A stretch of DNA of 64,000 nucleotides from Sphagnum compactum. Lineage: Eukaryota > Bryophyta > Sphagnopsida > Sphagnales. The stretch's first letter is position 1. Each line of letters starts with the position of its first letter. The translations under genes and the position numbers were made by a program. The notes beneath the pieces are model-generated. The model was not told where the DNA came from. It saw only the letters and a program-made list of their open reading frames with translations, and did no database searches. The stretch is from NCBI GenBank assembly GCA_965153455.1, contig OZ234495.1, forward strand, positions 15,868,875 to 15,932,874, given 5' to 3'. Below are positions 12,000-23,594 of this stretch, piece by piece.

Positions 12000-14900
12000 A
12001 ACTGAATGACCACTCACCGTTCCATTCATGGTTTTCTTGGATTGGTTGCAAGTTGTCAAATTAGTTGTTGATCAAATATATATGTTGATGAACAAATCTG
12101 TCATGTTAGCCTACTCAATGGTCATGCATTATTAAGGACTTTGCAAGCAAGAGAGAGAGAACATTTGCTTCATATTATGCCAAAACATTAATGCCAAGCG
12201 TTGCAACTTCAGATTTTTTTGATTGGAATTATGGTTTGATGTAAGTATTGTAATCATCCAAGCCTATCACAGCAACCCTGATATAAGGATCAGTTTAGAA
12301 CCGAAGCAAGAAATCATCAATAATAGATGATGGATTGAATGAATGTGGGTTGGGGAAATTGAACAATTGATGAAAATGGCACTAGTGGAGAAAAATGGAA
12401 TCCTTGTTGACAGGCAAGATATCCTAGATGTGATGGAATAGTTGCTAGTTTGAAACTAATTTCTTGTTGAAATAAAGAAAGAGCACCACCTAGTTTAGAG
12501 AGTGACCAAATTTTGGTGGGCTCTCACCATCGAAGTCATGGAACTTGAGTAGAGTGTCTCTTAACACCAACAATTTGCTATGCTAGGAAAGCACTTGGTA
12601 TTTGGGTTTTGGTTTCGCAACTAACAATGCAACAAGGTGTCATAAATGGTGCAACTAATCACCAACACAACTTGTCCACGTATCACATTCAAGCCAAAGT
12701 TGTTATAGCATTTTATGTTACACAATTGATTAAGGAATGCTTTCAATCAACTTGATGATGAGAGCAAATGATGAGGCATACAATTGGAAGTTGTACCCAT
12801 TCATGTGGAATACTTTCCCTAGAGTTTTTCAAGTGTTGAATGATCACTTCCAAAAAGCATGACAATTCTTCCCTATGCTAGTAAGTTCCAATTGGCAAAA
12901 AATCAATATACGGACATGCGTTGATGATTGTTGTTTGGATTTGTCCAAAGTTTATGGCTTCAAGTAGTCATATATATGTATGTAAGTAATTCAAAAAATA
13001 AGATGAAAAGTAACACGTGCCTTTTGATGTTCATGTTATATAATAAAAATTGAAATTGACACAAATAGTGATGAATTATTGGAAACCATATGCGACATAT
13101 GAGGGAAATTAAAATGGAAGTGGAGGAGGGATTATTAGACCCTTCGTCTCCTTGACCATTATTATTTTTATCCCTTTTTCACATTTTCAAAATGAAGCTT
13201 AAATTAAAATTATTTTTTAAAAAACTATTAAAATACATTTCATAAATCTTTTCTTTTTTTTTTTCCAAGTCCACAAGATTTTAATACATAATAACATTTG
13301 GTCATCAACCATGTAGCTTCACAACAGAATGTTCAAACAATCAAATTTAACAAGAATGACATTTCAATGAGTATCCACAACATGAGCAACTATAGTCAAC
13401 AATAAGATGACTATATGAAACATTTTAAGAATTCGCATGAAAGTGATTGCTTTTCTATTTGTTGGTGACACTAAAAACCCTAGAAATGAATTAGTAAATA
13501 TTAATAGAATTTTGAGGAGTAAGTAGCTAGTTGCACAAGGCTTGCAATTCTAAGCTCATAAGATTATTCAATTAGAGGTCTATGAACTTATGGAAATATG
13601 CCCTTTAAGATTTTTGACAAGGAATTGAAGTGGTGGTGGTGAAGTTAATGGAAGATTGTGAATTGAGATGGGATTGATCTTGATTTCAACATGTAAATCC
13701 CAATCATGGTCTTATACTACACACAAGGAATGCATTGGCATTAATGTTTAAATTGCTTTCATTTGCTTTCAATGTTCAAATCTAACCTACTTATTGGGAT
13801 AACAATTATTCAAATTAGGCACAATCATGGGAAAGGTACCCTCCCCAAGGAACCAAGGAAATATATATGATTTTTTTCATTATCTATCAAAAGTAGAATT
13901 TACACATGACAAACTTAATTGTTCAAAAAATCTAACAATTCAAATTAGGATAATTTGCATGGTGGTGGTGATTTTTCACATGTACATTGTCATGCATCAA
14001 CAATTTAGTTTTAAACCATAAATGCATAAAATGTTTAAATAAGCTTCTATAAACAACTTGAACTTTTTTGTATGATTATTTCCTTTGCACCTAGGCTATA
14101 AATTTCAAAACCAATGAATACAAATAATCACCAAATGGCCAAAAAAACATTTATCTTCTTTACAGCCTCATAAAAGGATTCATGTGGCTTTCAAATATCT
14201 TCATATGGTTTATAATTTAATCAAGTTCATCAAATGAACATTATTGAACATAGATATAGACCTTTTTAATTTATAAATAAAGTTGAAATTAAATGTATTA
14301 ATTAATGCATTTTTTATTCCTTATAAAAATTATTGCAATTAAAACAAATGGCATAGTTATTTTGAAACGTTCAAAATGACATCCATAATATATGTATTTT
14401 ATTTTATTTTATTTTTCAATATGACACTATTCTAATTGTAGGCACATAACAATACATATGATTGTAATGTAGTAAATATTACAAAAAACCAAGGTCGTCC
14501 TATGTACTAATCTTTCTTAATACCATTACCATGATTATATTCAATTGTATGAAAGCTTGCAACATAAATTTAACATCCATTTTCCACATCCCAAGTTGTT
14601 TTATTGTTAAGACATTGTCAAACCTTCCTTATTTCAATAACTTGTTTGAGTTAAAACTCTCAACATTCATTCCATTATTGAGTAAGTGATGAAATGTCAA
14701 GAGGTCATTTGATTAGGAAAACTTTTTTAAAACTAGTTGGTTGAAAGGTTCAAAACTTGGAAGGAAAACAACAAAAAGGGCTCGTTCAAAGTTGGAGTTC
14801 CAGAAAGGGATGTCTAATTAAAAAAGGATTAAAAAGGACAATTTTAGATTTTCATAGTGTTTAACATATTACAACTATGGTTTATTGTTGTGTTCCTAAA

Positions 14901-16130
14901 ATTGAAGGATTAAGAGATCAAGCTATTAAGAAAAATCAATAATTATTGGATGTTGTATAAAAGTTTTTTTTAAATTCCTTGATTGATTTATAGTTAATTG
15001 TTTTGATTACAATTTTTAAGAAAAGTACTCAAAAGGAATGCATAAAATTATGCAATTGATTTCAAAACAAATTTATAAGGAAAATGTGATTCCCTTTATG
15101 CAACTACATGTTCAATTTGATGAAAAAATAAGTCATTAAAAAATTTCAAAGTCTTCAAATTTTGAAGCAATGGGTTGCGAGGGAAATGGTTTTTTTATTC
15201 AATCATTTGCACAGTTATTTACATTCATTAGGTTCAAAAATTTTAGCTCTAGATGCAAGTCACATGTGCAAGAAATAATCATGTGAAAAATCATATTTAG
15301 TTGATTTTAAAGCTCATTTTGGCATTTTTTGTGCTTTTATTTGTAAACCAAAATATCATGCACAATTATGTATGCACATGAAATCACCGTTGCCACATAA
15401 ATTATTTTATTTTCAACTATTCAATTTTCATCAACTAAATTTGTTTATGAAAATGATATCTATAAAAGTAGCCTTAAAAAAGTCTTAGGGTCCTTTTTCC
15501 TTTTTTGGGTACCCCAACCTTGAATAGACCCACATTCTTAATGAGGTTGTTATATTGACATCCAACAAATTAATTGAAACTGTGAGTATTTCAAGAGAAG
15601 ACATCGTGCTAAGTGAAAAGGACATATTTTCAATGAAGTTTTTTTTGTGAAGTGAAAACACTTCTTAAAATTTAATGTTGAAATTTCTGAAATTACTAGT
15701 ACTTCAAAAAAAATTATTAGAATGACCTAGTTATTCCATTGAAATTTTGTTTTGCCCATTAAAACCTCTCATACTTTGTTTAAAACTAATCATCCTTACA
15801 TAAGGTTTTCTTGTTTTTTAATTTCTAATGCTATGTGGATGTTCCTCTTATTGTTCATTTGTGTTTGTATGCAATGATAATAGCACGTCTAGGTTTCTTT
15901 CAATAATAGAATCTTGTTGGACTTGGAACATTGTGTTTATTTAGTAGAGCTAATCGTTATTAATGTTGTCATATGTCATAATTTAATATACCCACACACA
16001 CCTAGTGTTCCTTTCATAGATAGATATTAAGTCTTTTTTACACAAAATCTTGTTAGCTTAATGTCCTTTTCAAGGAATATAATATCCTGTTTTTCCATTT
16101 TATTGTTTTTACTTCACAACTACAATTAGT
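12000..16130. other. AT-rich spacer without recognisable genes
   Basis: No frame longer than about 65 codons has coding character. Composition is strongly AT-rich with homopolymer runs. It may hold older transposon debris, but I could not tie any part to a family. Confidence 0.5.
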
Positions 16131-17500
16131 TTTGATGGAGGGAATTGTTTTAAGAGCTTCTCTAGAAAGTGGCATGGCATGGCATCACATTCAATGCCCA
16201 CAAACCACATTACTAAAGACATGGTGTAAGCTAGATAAGTTCAATGGAGAAAAAAAAAGATGGGGTCATGTTCCATAAAAGGTTGTTAAGGATAGTTGAT
16301 GGAATAAAAGAAGGAATAGTAGGAGATCATAATCAAACTAATTATTTACACAAAGATACTATATGTCAAGATAATTTGTGCTTTTTATAAACAACAAGTT
16401 CTTATAACAAATAATGCCATGCTAGACTGCTTGCCAAATGGGACGATAACTATGCACAATTTTGAGCAAACTGTTGTCGAAAAGTTTAGTTATTATTTCA
16501 TTAGTTCTTTGAGCTTTACATGAAGCCAAACAATAATATTGTTAACCACATTAGCATGATTGAAATTTTGCCTCATCAACTTAGTGTTATTGGGGAGCCA
16601 AATGTTATTTGATCAAACTATGATAATTAAAATTTTGTATACCTTGCCACACAAAAGCATGGAAGGCGGGATAAAATGAACCATTGAACCAACAAACCAT
16701 TGAAAATCTCACATTTTGGTTATTGAAAGAAGAGAATTGGAATCACATTCATGAAACAATTGATGGGATTGGAGATGATAAGGCATTTTTTGCTAGCATA
16801 CCAAGCTCTAGCCATGCACATAAAGCAATTTTGACATAAAACAAAAAGAAACATGCATAATGAATTGCAAAGTTCAAACATAAAACCAAGTGTAATTATT
16901 GTTGTAAGAAAGGGCATTGGGAGAAAGAGTGCAACAAAAGGAAACAAATGAGTTGAAGCCAAAAAAAAAGACAAATGTGACCATTGCTAATGACTTTGAA
17001 AATGAAAGTGCATTGTTTTTCCAAGTGTAGCCTTTAACAATCACCACCTTCCAAAAAACATTTGTCAAGAATGTTTAGTATGTTGATGAAAAGGTGGCCG
17101 ATCACGTGATAGACAAGATTGAGTGGTTTGAAGAAATTCTACATGAAAAATGGTCAATTATGATGGTTAATAATCCTAAACTCTAAGTCTACCAAATACA
17201 AATGGGATCATTAATTTTCAACATACCATTGATGGCATATGGGAAAACATGACATTTTCACAAGTGTTGTATGTGACATAGCTCAAGAAGAATTGTTTTT
17301 ATATTCATTAGGCTGTTGATAAATTTGTGACCATTTACATGTAAGGAGAATGCCACCTTACAAATCAAGATGGGCATGACAAGGTTGTGTCGATTGCAAT
17401 CCAAATTGACAAATTTTATGAATTGTAATTCAAAATTGATATTCCAAGCAGTCACACCAAGATGTTAGTTTGTTAGAGTACTTCAAAAACATTCAAGTAT
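16130..17500 (+). pseudogene. Decayed copia-like gag region with CCHC zinc knuckle
   Basis: Scattered frames read like a Ty1/copia nucleocapsid. The key piece is KCNYCCKKGHWEKECNKRK at about 16888-16941, a C-x2-C-x4-H-x4-C knuckle that binds retroelement RNA in intact relatives (family knowledge). Upstream fragments (KFNGEKKRWGHV near 16237, ENWNHIHETIDGIGDDKAFF near 16735) are broken by stops and shifts. I found no protease, integrase, reverse transcriptase or paired LTRs, so this is a fragment of an old insertion. Confidence 0.6.
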
Positions 17501-17524
17501 GTCTATGGTTTAAATTCATGGAAT

Positions 17525-18720
17525 CACTACAAGAAATCTTGATTTATTTAATTGGAACATTGGTCAAAAGACATTTCACAACTTGATAAGTCAATTTTGA
17601 CATTCTAGTTTGATTGAGTGTTTTGGATAGATTTTTTTTTACTAGGGTTTTTAAATTGGTCAAAAGAAAGATGACAACCAAAAACAACTTATAATTTGTA
17701 GTCATTCTTAAGAAAATAATGTCCAATTTTTTTTTGTTTACTTTCCTACCTACCTTAATAAATATTCCACAATTTTTTAAAGAAAAATTTACCTACCTAC
17801 CCGAGCTAAGCATGTAGAGTAGGCTACCTAGCTAGTTAGGTTGGCTAGGTAGCCTAGTTTAGGTAACCAAGATAACCTTCACTAATGCAATTTTTTTTTT
17901 AATGGTAAAGTTTTGTCAAATTTCAACTTCAAAAACATGATTTTGACCTATGCAAAGGATTTTTCATTGAAAAAATGGATCAAACTTGCAAAATTTTGAA
18001 AAAACAATTCCAAATCGCCAAATTTTTATGATAAGTTCCAATGTTCTTGTTTTAGAAAAAATTCACAACTTGACAAAAAAAAAAATCAGAAAATGAGAAA
18101 ACCATGCAAATTTTGTCATTTTGGTATTTTCGGTCATTTTTTGGATTAAAATAACTAAATTAGCCACTTCTAGACCTAGGCACTTCCTAGGTCACCAATT
18201 GTAAAAGCACTTTTGTAGAAATGCCATAGTCCACCTAGGACCATGACATTTTATGCTAATTAATGTTGGGGATCTTCACCATTGGACCTACTCAAGAAAT
18301 TTGGAAAATAAAAACCTGATAAGCTCCCATAAGTAACTAAGAATGTATGGTTTTTTAATATTTTTTTCTACTTGCATGTGTAATATGTAACCAAAAATGG
18401 CTGAATCATTTTCATGGTTATCACCATTTTGACTACATCACAAAACCCTTAAAAGAAACCCTTCACCCATGGGCTGCTTAACACTGGATGAGCTATTTTA
18501 CGTAACAACAAATTCAATGCAACATTCATAGAGGAAGGCTTCTTGTGAAATAAACTCACCTCTCTTTTATGAAAACAAGTGTTCAAAGAGGAAAAAATAA
18601 TTGTGCACTATAACATGCCCTCTAGTTACTCTACAAAAAAAATGTTCAAGATTTATAGGACATTTTATTATAAAATGTAATAAAATGTGTGATTTTATCA
18701 TTCACAACCAATTGGTTGAA
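17525..18720. other. AT-rich spacer with a CACTA-like terminus
   Basis: CACTACAAGAAATCTTG at 17525 looks like a CACTA-superfamily end, but no matching opposite end was found. A GTAGGCTACCTAGCTAG-rich patch at 17800-17870 resembles internal DNA of the CACTA-like elements near 37.6 and 41.8 kb. A ~75-bp segment at 18236-18311 is shared with 51311-51386. Confidence 0.35.
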
Positions 18721-19770
18721 TAGTGTTATCCGTAAAGTAACCCTGTCTTCATCCTATCTTTGGGCCTCCTTTCACCCCCGGGCCCTATCCTCTCTTTCAG
18801 TGGTTTCCGCAAAGTAAAGACATTCTATTAAGTCTCGGAATGAAATGCTGAAACTCAGCATTTGATGCACAAGGTTCGAGACTAATTATAGTAGTTGTAC
18901 AGTTAGGAGAAGTGAAAATGTATGTAGCAGCAGCGAAGGGAGGCGCTCAGGAGAAAGGAAAGAGACAGGATGAAACTCAGTTTACCACCAAAATTGATGG
19001 TTTTCTGAGTTTCATCCCCTGTTGAATTCTAAAGTACTTTTTTCGCAGGTTTTTTTTTTCAAAAATCTCACCCTGTGCATGACCAAACTCAGAGTTCTCG
19101 TGCTGTGTTTTTCTTACTTAACGTATAACTCTAATGCCCAGCACGAAAATTAGTTTTGCCTTAATCATAGTAATGGGTAGGTAATGGTTGCAGAGAGTAC
19201 CTGTAAAGCGTACTGGCAATAGTAGTAGTCTAGTAGTAATTAATGGAGATCTGACAATAGAAATTGGAAGACATGAAGATTCAATCCCTGGCTCCTCCTC
19301 CCACTGTGACTGAACTTATTAAGGTCAATAGAATTTGGTGGCTTTTGCCGTGTGTTGGAAGCTTAATTAAATTCAGGTGGTTGTTGAAACGGTGCAGGGG
19401 AGAAGGACGACTACCAGTTGCGACATGGAGCACGGATGGATCGTGATACGTAAAGACTAAAGTACGTAAGTCTCTCTCTTATTACTACTATATGGGTTTT
19501 GGTTCCTGACGCTCCCATGACTGAATGACTGACTTTTTACTTGCCATTCTTGCAGGTTTTCTTTTGTTGTAAAGCTCTTATAAGATCAGCGTTGTTTTGA
19601 GGAACTTGCAGGCTCTGAGTTGCTGCTGTTGCTGCTGCTTCTGCGCACTACTAGTGAAAGATCTAGTGGTAAAGAACAACTTCTTCTAGCTTCTTCTTCT
19701 TCTTCTTCTTTTCCAGCTCTTCTTCTTCTTCTTCTTCTTCTTCTTATGTTCTTGTATGGTTTCTTTCTTT
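18720..19770 (+). ncRNA. Candidate structured non-coding transcript region
   Basis: A ~1-kb stretch of more balanced composition with no convincing frame on either strand. It holds two strong hairpins. The first is 18831-18883: outer stem AGTCTCG/CGAGACT, inner perfect 9-bp stem AAATGCTGA/TCAGCATTT with a 3-nt loop. The second is 18965-19022: ACAGG then ATGAAACTCAG pairing with CTGAGTTTCAT then CCCCTGT, with further ACCA/TGGT pairing. Both share GAAACTCAG. A (CTT)n run lies at 19680-19746. Transcription is inferred, not shown, and strand is arbitrary. Confidence 0.25.
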
Positions 19771-20460
19771 CCAATGGTTCCTCATTATTTATTTATGTCA
19801 ATGTTAAATTTAATTTGAACATGAAACTCGATTTATATCATGAACATGTTCATTTGTTGCCTTTTCATATTCATGTTATCGATGGGTAGAGAAGAGAAAA
19901 GAAATATGGTGCTACAAAATGTGAGTGCAATTCATTAGTCCTTGTTCAATTCATTATTTTTCAACTAGTCCTTGTTTGTTAAGACCAGTGAATTCACTCA
20001 AAATCCAGTGAAATCATTTGACATACAGAGACACTTTTTGTTATAGTGGTGATTTGAAAAAGGAGAAAAATAATATGAGATAGTTAAGCTTGAAAATGAG
20101 GTAATTGTTTTTGGAAATTTTTTATGAAGATGTAAAGAAGTGGAAATTTTCTTTTTTCAAATGGTTCATCGTTATTTATGTCAATGTTAAATTTAATTTT
20201 TGAATTGATATAAATATCATGCACATGTTAATTTGTTGCCTTTTCATATTCATGTTGATGAGTAGAAAAGAGGAAAGAAGTGTGGTGATTTTCAAGGAAA
20301 GAAAAGTGAGATAGTTAGGCTTGAAACAAAAATGAGGTAATTGTTTGTGGAACTGTTTGTTGAAGATGTAAAGAAGTGGAAGATTATGGTTTGTGATTTT
20401 AAAATATATTTCATCACAAAATATATTTCACCCAAAAATCACTGATTTGAAGATGTAGAG
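19771..20460. repeat. Tandemly duplicated ~390-bp segment
   Basis: Two diverged copies begin near 19771 and 20158. They share ATTTATGTCAATGTTAAATT, TTTGTTGCCTTTTCATATTC and TGTAAAGAAGTGGA. A third relative lies at 59540-59760, where the preceding CTGCGCACTACCAGTGA also resembles CTGCGCACTACTAGTGA at 19640. Non-coding. Confidence 0.65.
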
Positions 20461-21211
20461 AAGTGGAAGATTTGGCAAAATCTGGCTATATATGCTAGAG
20501 ATGAAGCAGAAAACTTTAATCATCCTTCTATATTTTTGGCTACACATTGAAAAACTAAAATGTCAAAATTTTGTGACTTTTACTAATTTTTTCTCCTTTC
20601 TTTTAGCTATTGAAAACCTCCTAAATCACTTAATTTTGGAATTTATGGAGTTTTTAATTCTCTTTTCGGCAGTATTTTGCCAATAAAGATAAAGGCCACT
20701 TCTTCTATAAAGTCATTCTAGATATGTTACAGGCTGCAAATTTTGTGAGGGTGAATTTTCGCAAACTTTTTACCTGAAAAATATGATTTCAATATATACT
20801 AATGATTTTTTTTAAAATGGGCCTAATTCAGCAGCTTTCTGCAACCCAGGTTCCTCAAAATATATAGAAGATTCTTAAACTTTTCTACTGTCATAACTGG
20901 TCATAGCCATATTTGGCTAAACATTCCTGTGAAAGATCATCAATTTGGCTACATCACAAAATTGAGAAATAAAATAAAATATTTTAAAAAAAACCTCGGT
21001 TTAACTAGCAAGCAGGTATAATAAATCAAGTTCCATAATTTGTGTTGTAACTTTATTATTGGGTACACTGGGTATCCAAAGTTTGGTTGGAACTTAGGGG
21101 CATGTTCATCCAATGATTTTCATCCATATGTATATATATATACACCCAGATTATCATTGTATATGATTGGAATCGGTAGGGATGAAAATCATTCTTTAAA
21201 TTGTCCATTTT

Positions 21212-21440
21212 TTGGCCTTGCCTTGGTAGGCAAGGATATTGTGTTTAGATTCATTATAGAATATACCTAGTAGCTTAAGGGATTTTGGCCCCCAAGTAAT
21301 AATAGGTCTAATTTTTATATGAGGATTTTGGAAAGATGATATTTTGGCTTGTGTTTAAACTTGAGATTAGTTATAAAGTTATAATATCTTGAAGGATTTT
21401 GGTTTCTTTTAGAGGATTTTTAAAATTTTAATTATAATAA
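21212..21440 (+). repeat. Dispersed ~350-bp repeat family, copy 3 (truncated)
   Basis: Starts TTGGCCTTGCCTTGGTAGGC and follows copy 1 through AGATGATATTTTGGC and TCTTGAAGGATTTTGG, then loses similarity before the CACACCCC end. Confidence 0.7.
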
Positions 21441-22471
21441 TAAAATATTTCATATGATAATTACACATTTAGTTTAATTTGTCCCTCGTAGATGAAGTTC
21501 ATTTACAAACGTTCATTTTCATCTAGAATGAATTAGATTTGCATATCATTATCATCTGATATTGTCATTTTGGATGAAATTCATCCATCACTACCCATTT
21601 TTCACCAATTATGAATATTATGAGGAAGTGAAATTCCACTCTTTGAACACCCAATCCTTAGTCTTTGTTGCTTCCAAATTTTGCAATCAAGGTTATATAC
21701 TATTATAGAGTTTGTTAAAGAGTGCTTTCCAACAAAAAAAAAATTGTGTTCACAAGCTTATAATTTATCATAGATCTTACTTACTTCCATTGTTCCCAAT
21801 GGTGTTCCCAGTTCACTCCCAAAGTTCCATTGATGGGAACCATGCATTTAATAATAGCAAATGCTATGGTGTAAAAAATTAGTCAAGAAAAGAATAGGTG
21901 AGTTTCAATGTGCTCATTGCTTCACCTCATCAGCATAGGATTCCCAATTGGAGTAACTAAGGACATCCCTTTAGCTTGACCCAAAAGGAATACTTGCTGA
22001 TTCACTCCTACTTGCTAGAAATAGAGAGATGATAGGTAACAAGCATATGTCATGGCTATAGGCTTTTGCCCCCTCCCCCTTATGGCAAGTTGAAATCACC
22101 AACAATTAAAAATACTATATTTAAATTTTTTATATTAAAAAATTAAATATAATTTAAAATACTAAATATTTTGTGTAAGTTCTCAAATAATGAATTAACA
22201 ACATTTAAAAGTAAATAACACCTTGTGAACTTTCCTCAAAGTGTGGGACCAAATGAAATAGCCTACATTGTCCCTTTTACTAGGTAGGTACTTATTAGTT
22301 TCTCCCTTATAAGTTGATGGTTTATGGGGGAAGAAAGAGCCAATAAAAGACAAAATTTGCAAACTCATCATCATTGTTCATCCATCCCTCATCAAGACCT
22401 TTTCAACACTTAACCCTACTTTGAGGGCCATACATAGCAAAATTCAAGTTTTCTTTAAAAAACCAAGTTTG

Positions 22472-22474
<3 letters not shown>

Positions 22475-22515
<41 letters not shown>
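22475..22515. repeat. (AT)n microsatellite
   Basis: About twenty uninterrupted AT dinucleotides. Confidence 0.95.
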
Positions 22516-22518
<3 letters not shown>

Positions 22519-22884
22519 CTCTTACATTTGTTTGGGCGGATTATGTTTTTAATATTTTAATTTTTGAAAAAAAAATTGGGAAATTTGTGGAATTTTTTTT
22601 GAAGTGTAAATTTTTTATAATTTTGCTAATTTTTTGGGGAAAATAAATCCAATTTTTCAGTACAATAATTTGTATTTTAAAAAATTCTTGGGTTGTTAGT
22701 CCATAATCCAAAATTTAATAGTGAATTTTTACCCCACTTCTGCATGCATCCATGCAATGTGCATACTTGTAGTCTGGTGGTTTGACTGGTAATAAAGTAA
22801 AACACAGAATTACCTACTGGTAGGTTGTTCTAAGCCCGAAATTACTTTATCTAAAAGTAACTTAAATGGGTTTTGGATTTACCG

Positions 22885-23190
22885 TGCTGGGTTTGGATTC
22901 ACACCCACCCGGCGGCCGGCTCCCCCGCTCCCCCCCCCCGGTGCCCCGTGCTCTGGCCCGCCCACCCTCGGGCCGGACGGGTGCGGTCGGATCCCGGTCT
23001 CGGGGCCCCGCCTACGACGATGACACACCGGGGCGCTCGGGACGACGCGTGGCGCCTGAGATTGCGCAGGCACAAGGAGACACAAGAACGGGCACAGAGA
23101 GCTGCTGCTGCAACAGCAGCAAGCGCGACAAATCAGAGTTGTCCTTGTTGCCGGGGTGGGGGTGGGGGGGGGGGGGGTTGGGCGGGGAGC
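22885..23190. promoter_or_regulatory. GC-rich island upstream of the Tudor gene
   Basis: About 300 bp very rich in G+C and CpG (GGCGGCCGGC, GACGACGCGTGGCG, runs of C and G) in an otherwise AT-rich region, ending about 400 bp before the start codon at 23595. The likeliest reading is the promoter or 5' leader of that gene. A captured GC-rich fragment such as an rDNA spacer is an alternative that I cannot exclude by eye. Long frames on both strands follow from the low stop-codon content. Confidence 0.45.
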
Positions 23191-23594
23191 GAGAGAACAC
23201 TGCCTGGACAAAAGGCTTTCCTTTCTTTCTCTTGTGAGCACCATGTTGGCAACGACAGCGTCATAAGCGTGTTTTTTTTTTTTGGGCATTGCTGCATGGG
23301 TTCGGGTTCGGACATGTAACTACTAGTACTACTTTTTTTCTTTTTTTGTTTGCTTTCGTCTTCTTTGCGTTTGGTTTCTTGGCGTCCTCGTTTCGAACGC
23401 TGTCTGCAGTTCTTTTCTTTTTTGTTGTTGTCTTGTCGCCTTCTTTTTCTTCTTCGGAATTTTATTTTAAAATTTTTTTTTGGAGCTTTTTGGTAGCGAT
23501 TCCCTGAGGTCGTAATTATTACTACATGCACCTGCTTCTTGTTTTTGGTCGCACTTGGAAATAAACCCATCCTCCCTCAGGTGCGGGCGCGATT

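Larger units (their letters stand above)
20461..22880. other. AT-rich spacer with one repeat-family copy and an (AT)n run
   Basis: No gene is seen. Contains a truncated family copy at 21212-21440 and an (AT)n microsatellite at about 22475-22515. Confidence 0.6.

Noticed and set aside
17525-18720. A CACTA element starting at CACTACAAGAAATC
   Set aside because: I could not find a complementary TTTCTTGTAGTG end with a 3-bp duplication within several kilobases.
18871-18885. GGTTCGAGACT as a tRNA B box
   Set aside because: No A box or cloverleaf can be drawn upstream; the bases are explained by the outer hairpin stem.
22866-23570. Frames of 120-148 codons on both strands over the GC island
   Set aside because: High G+C removes stop codons in all frames; the translations overlap on both strands and have no domain.
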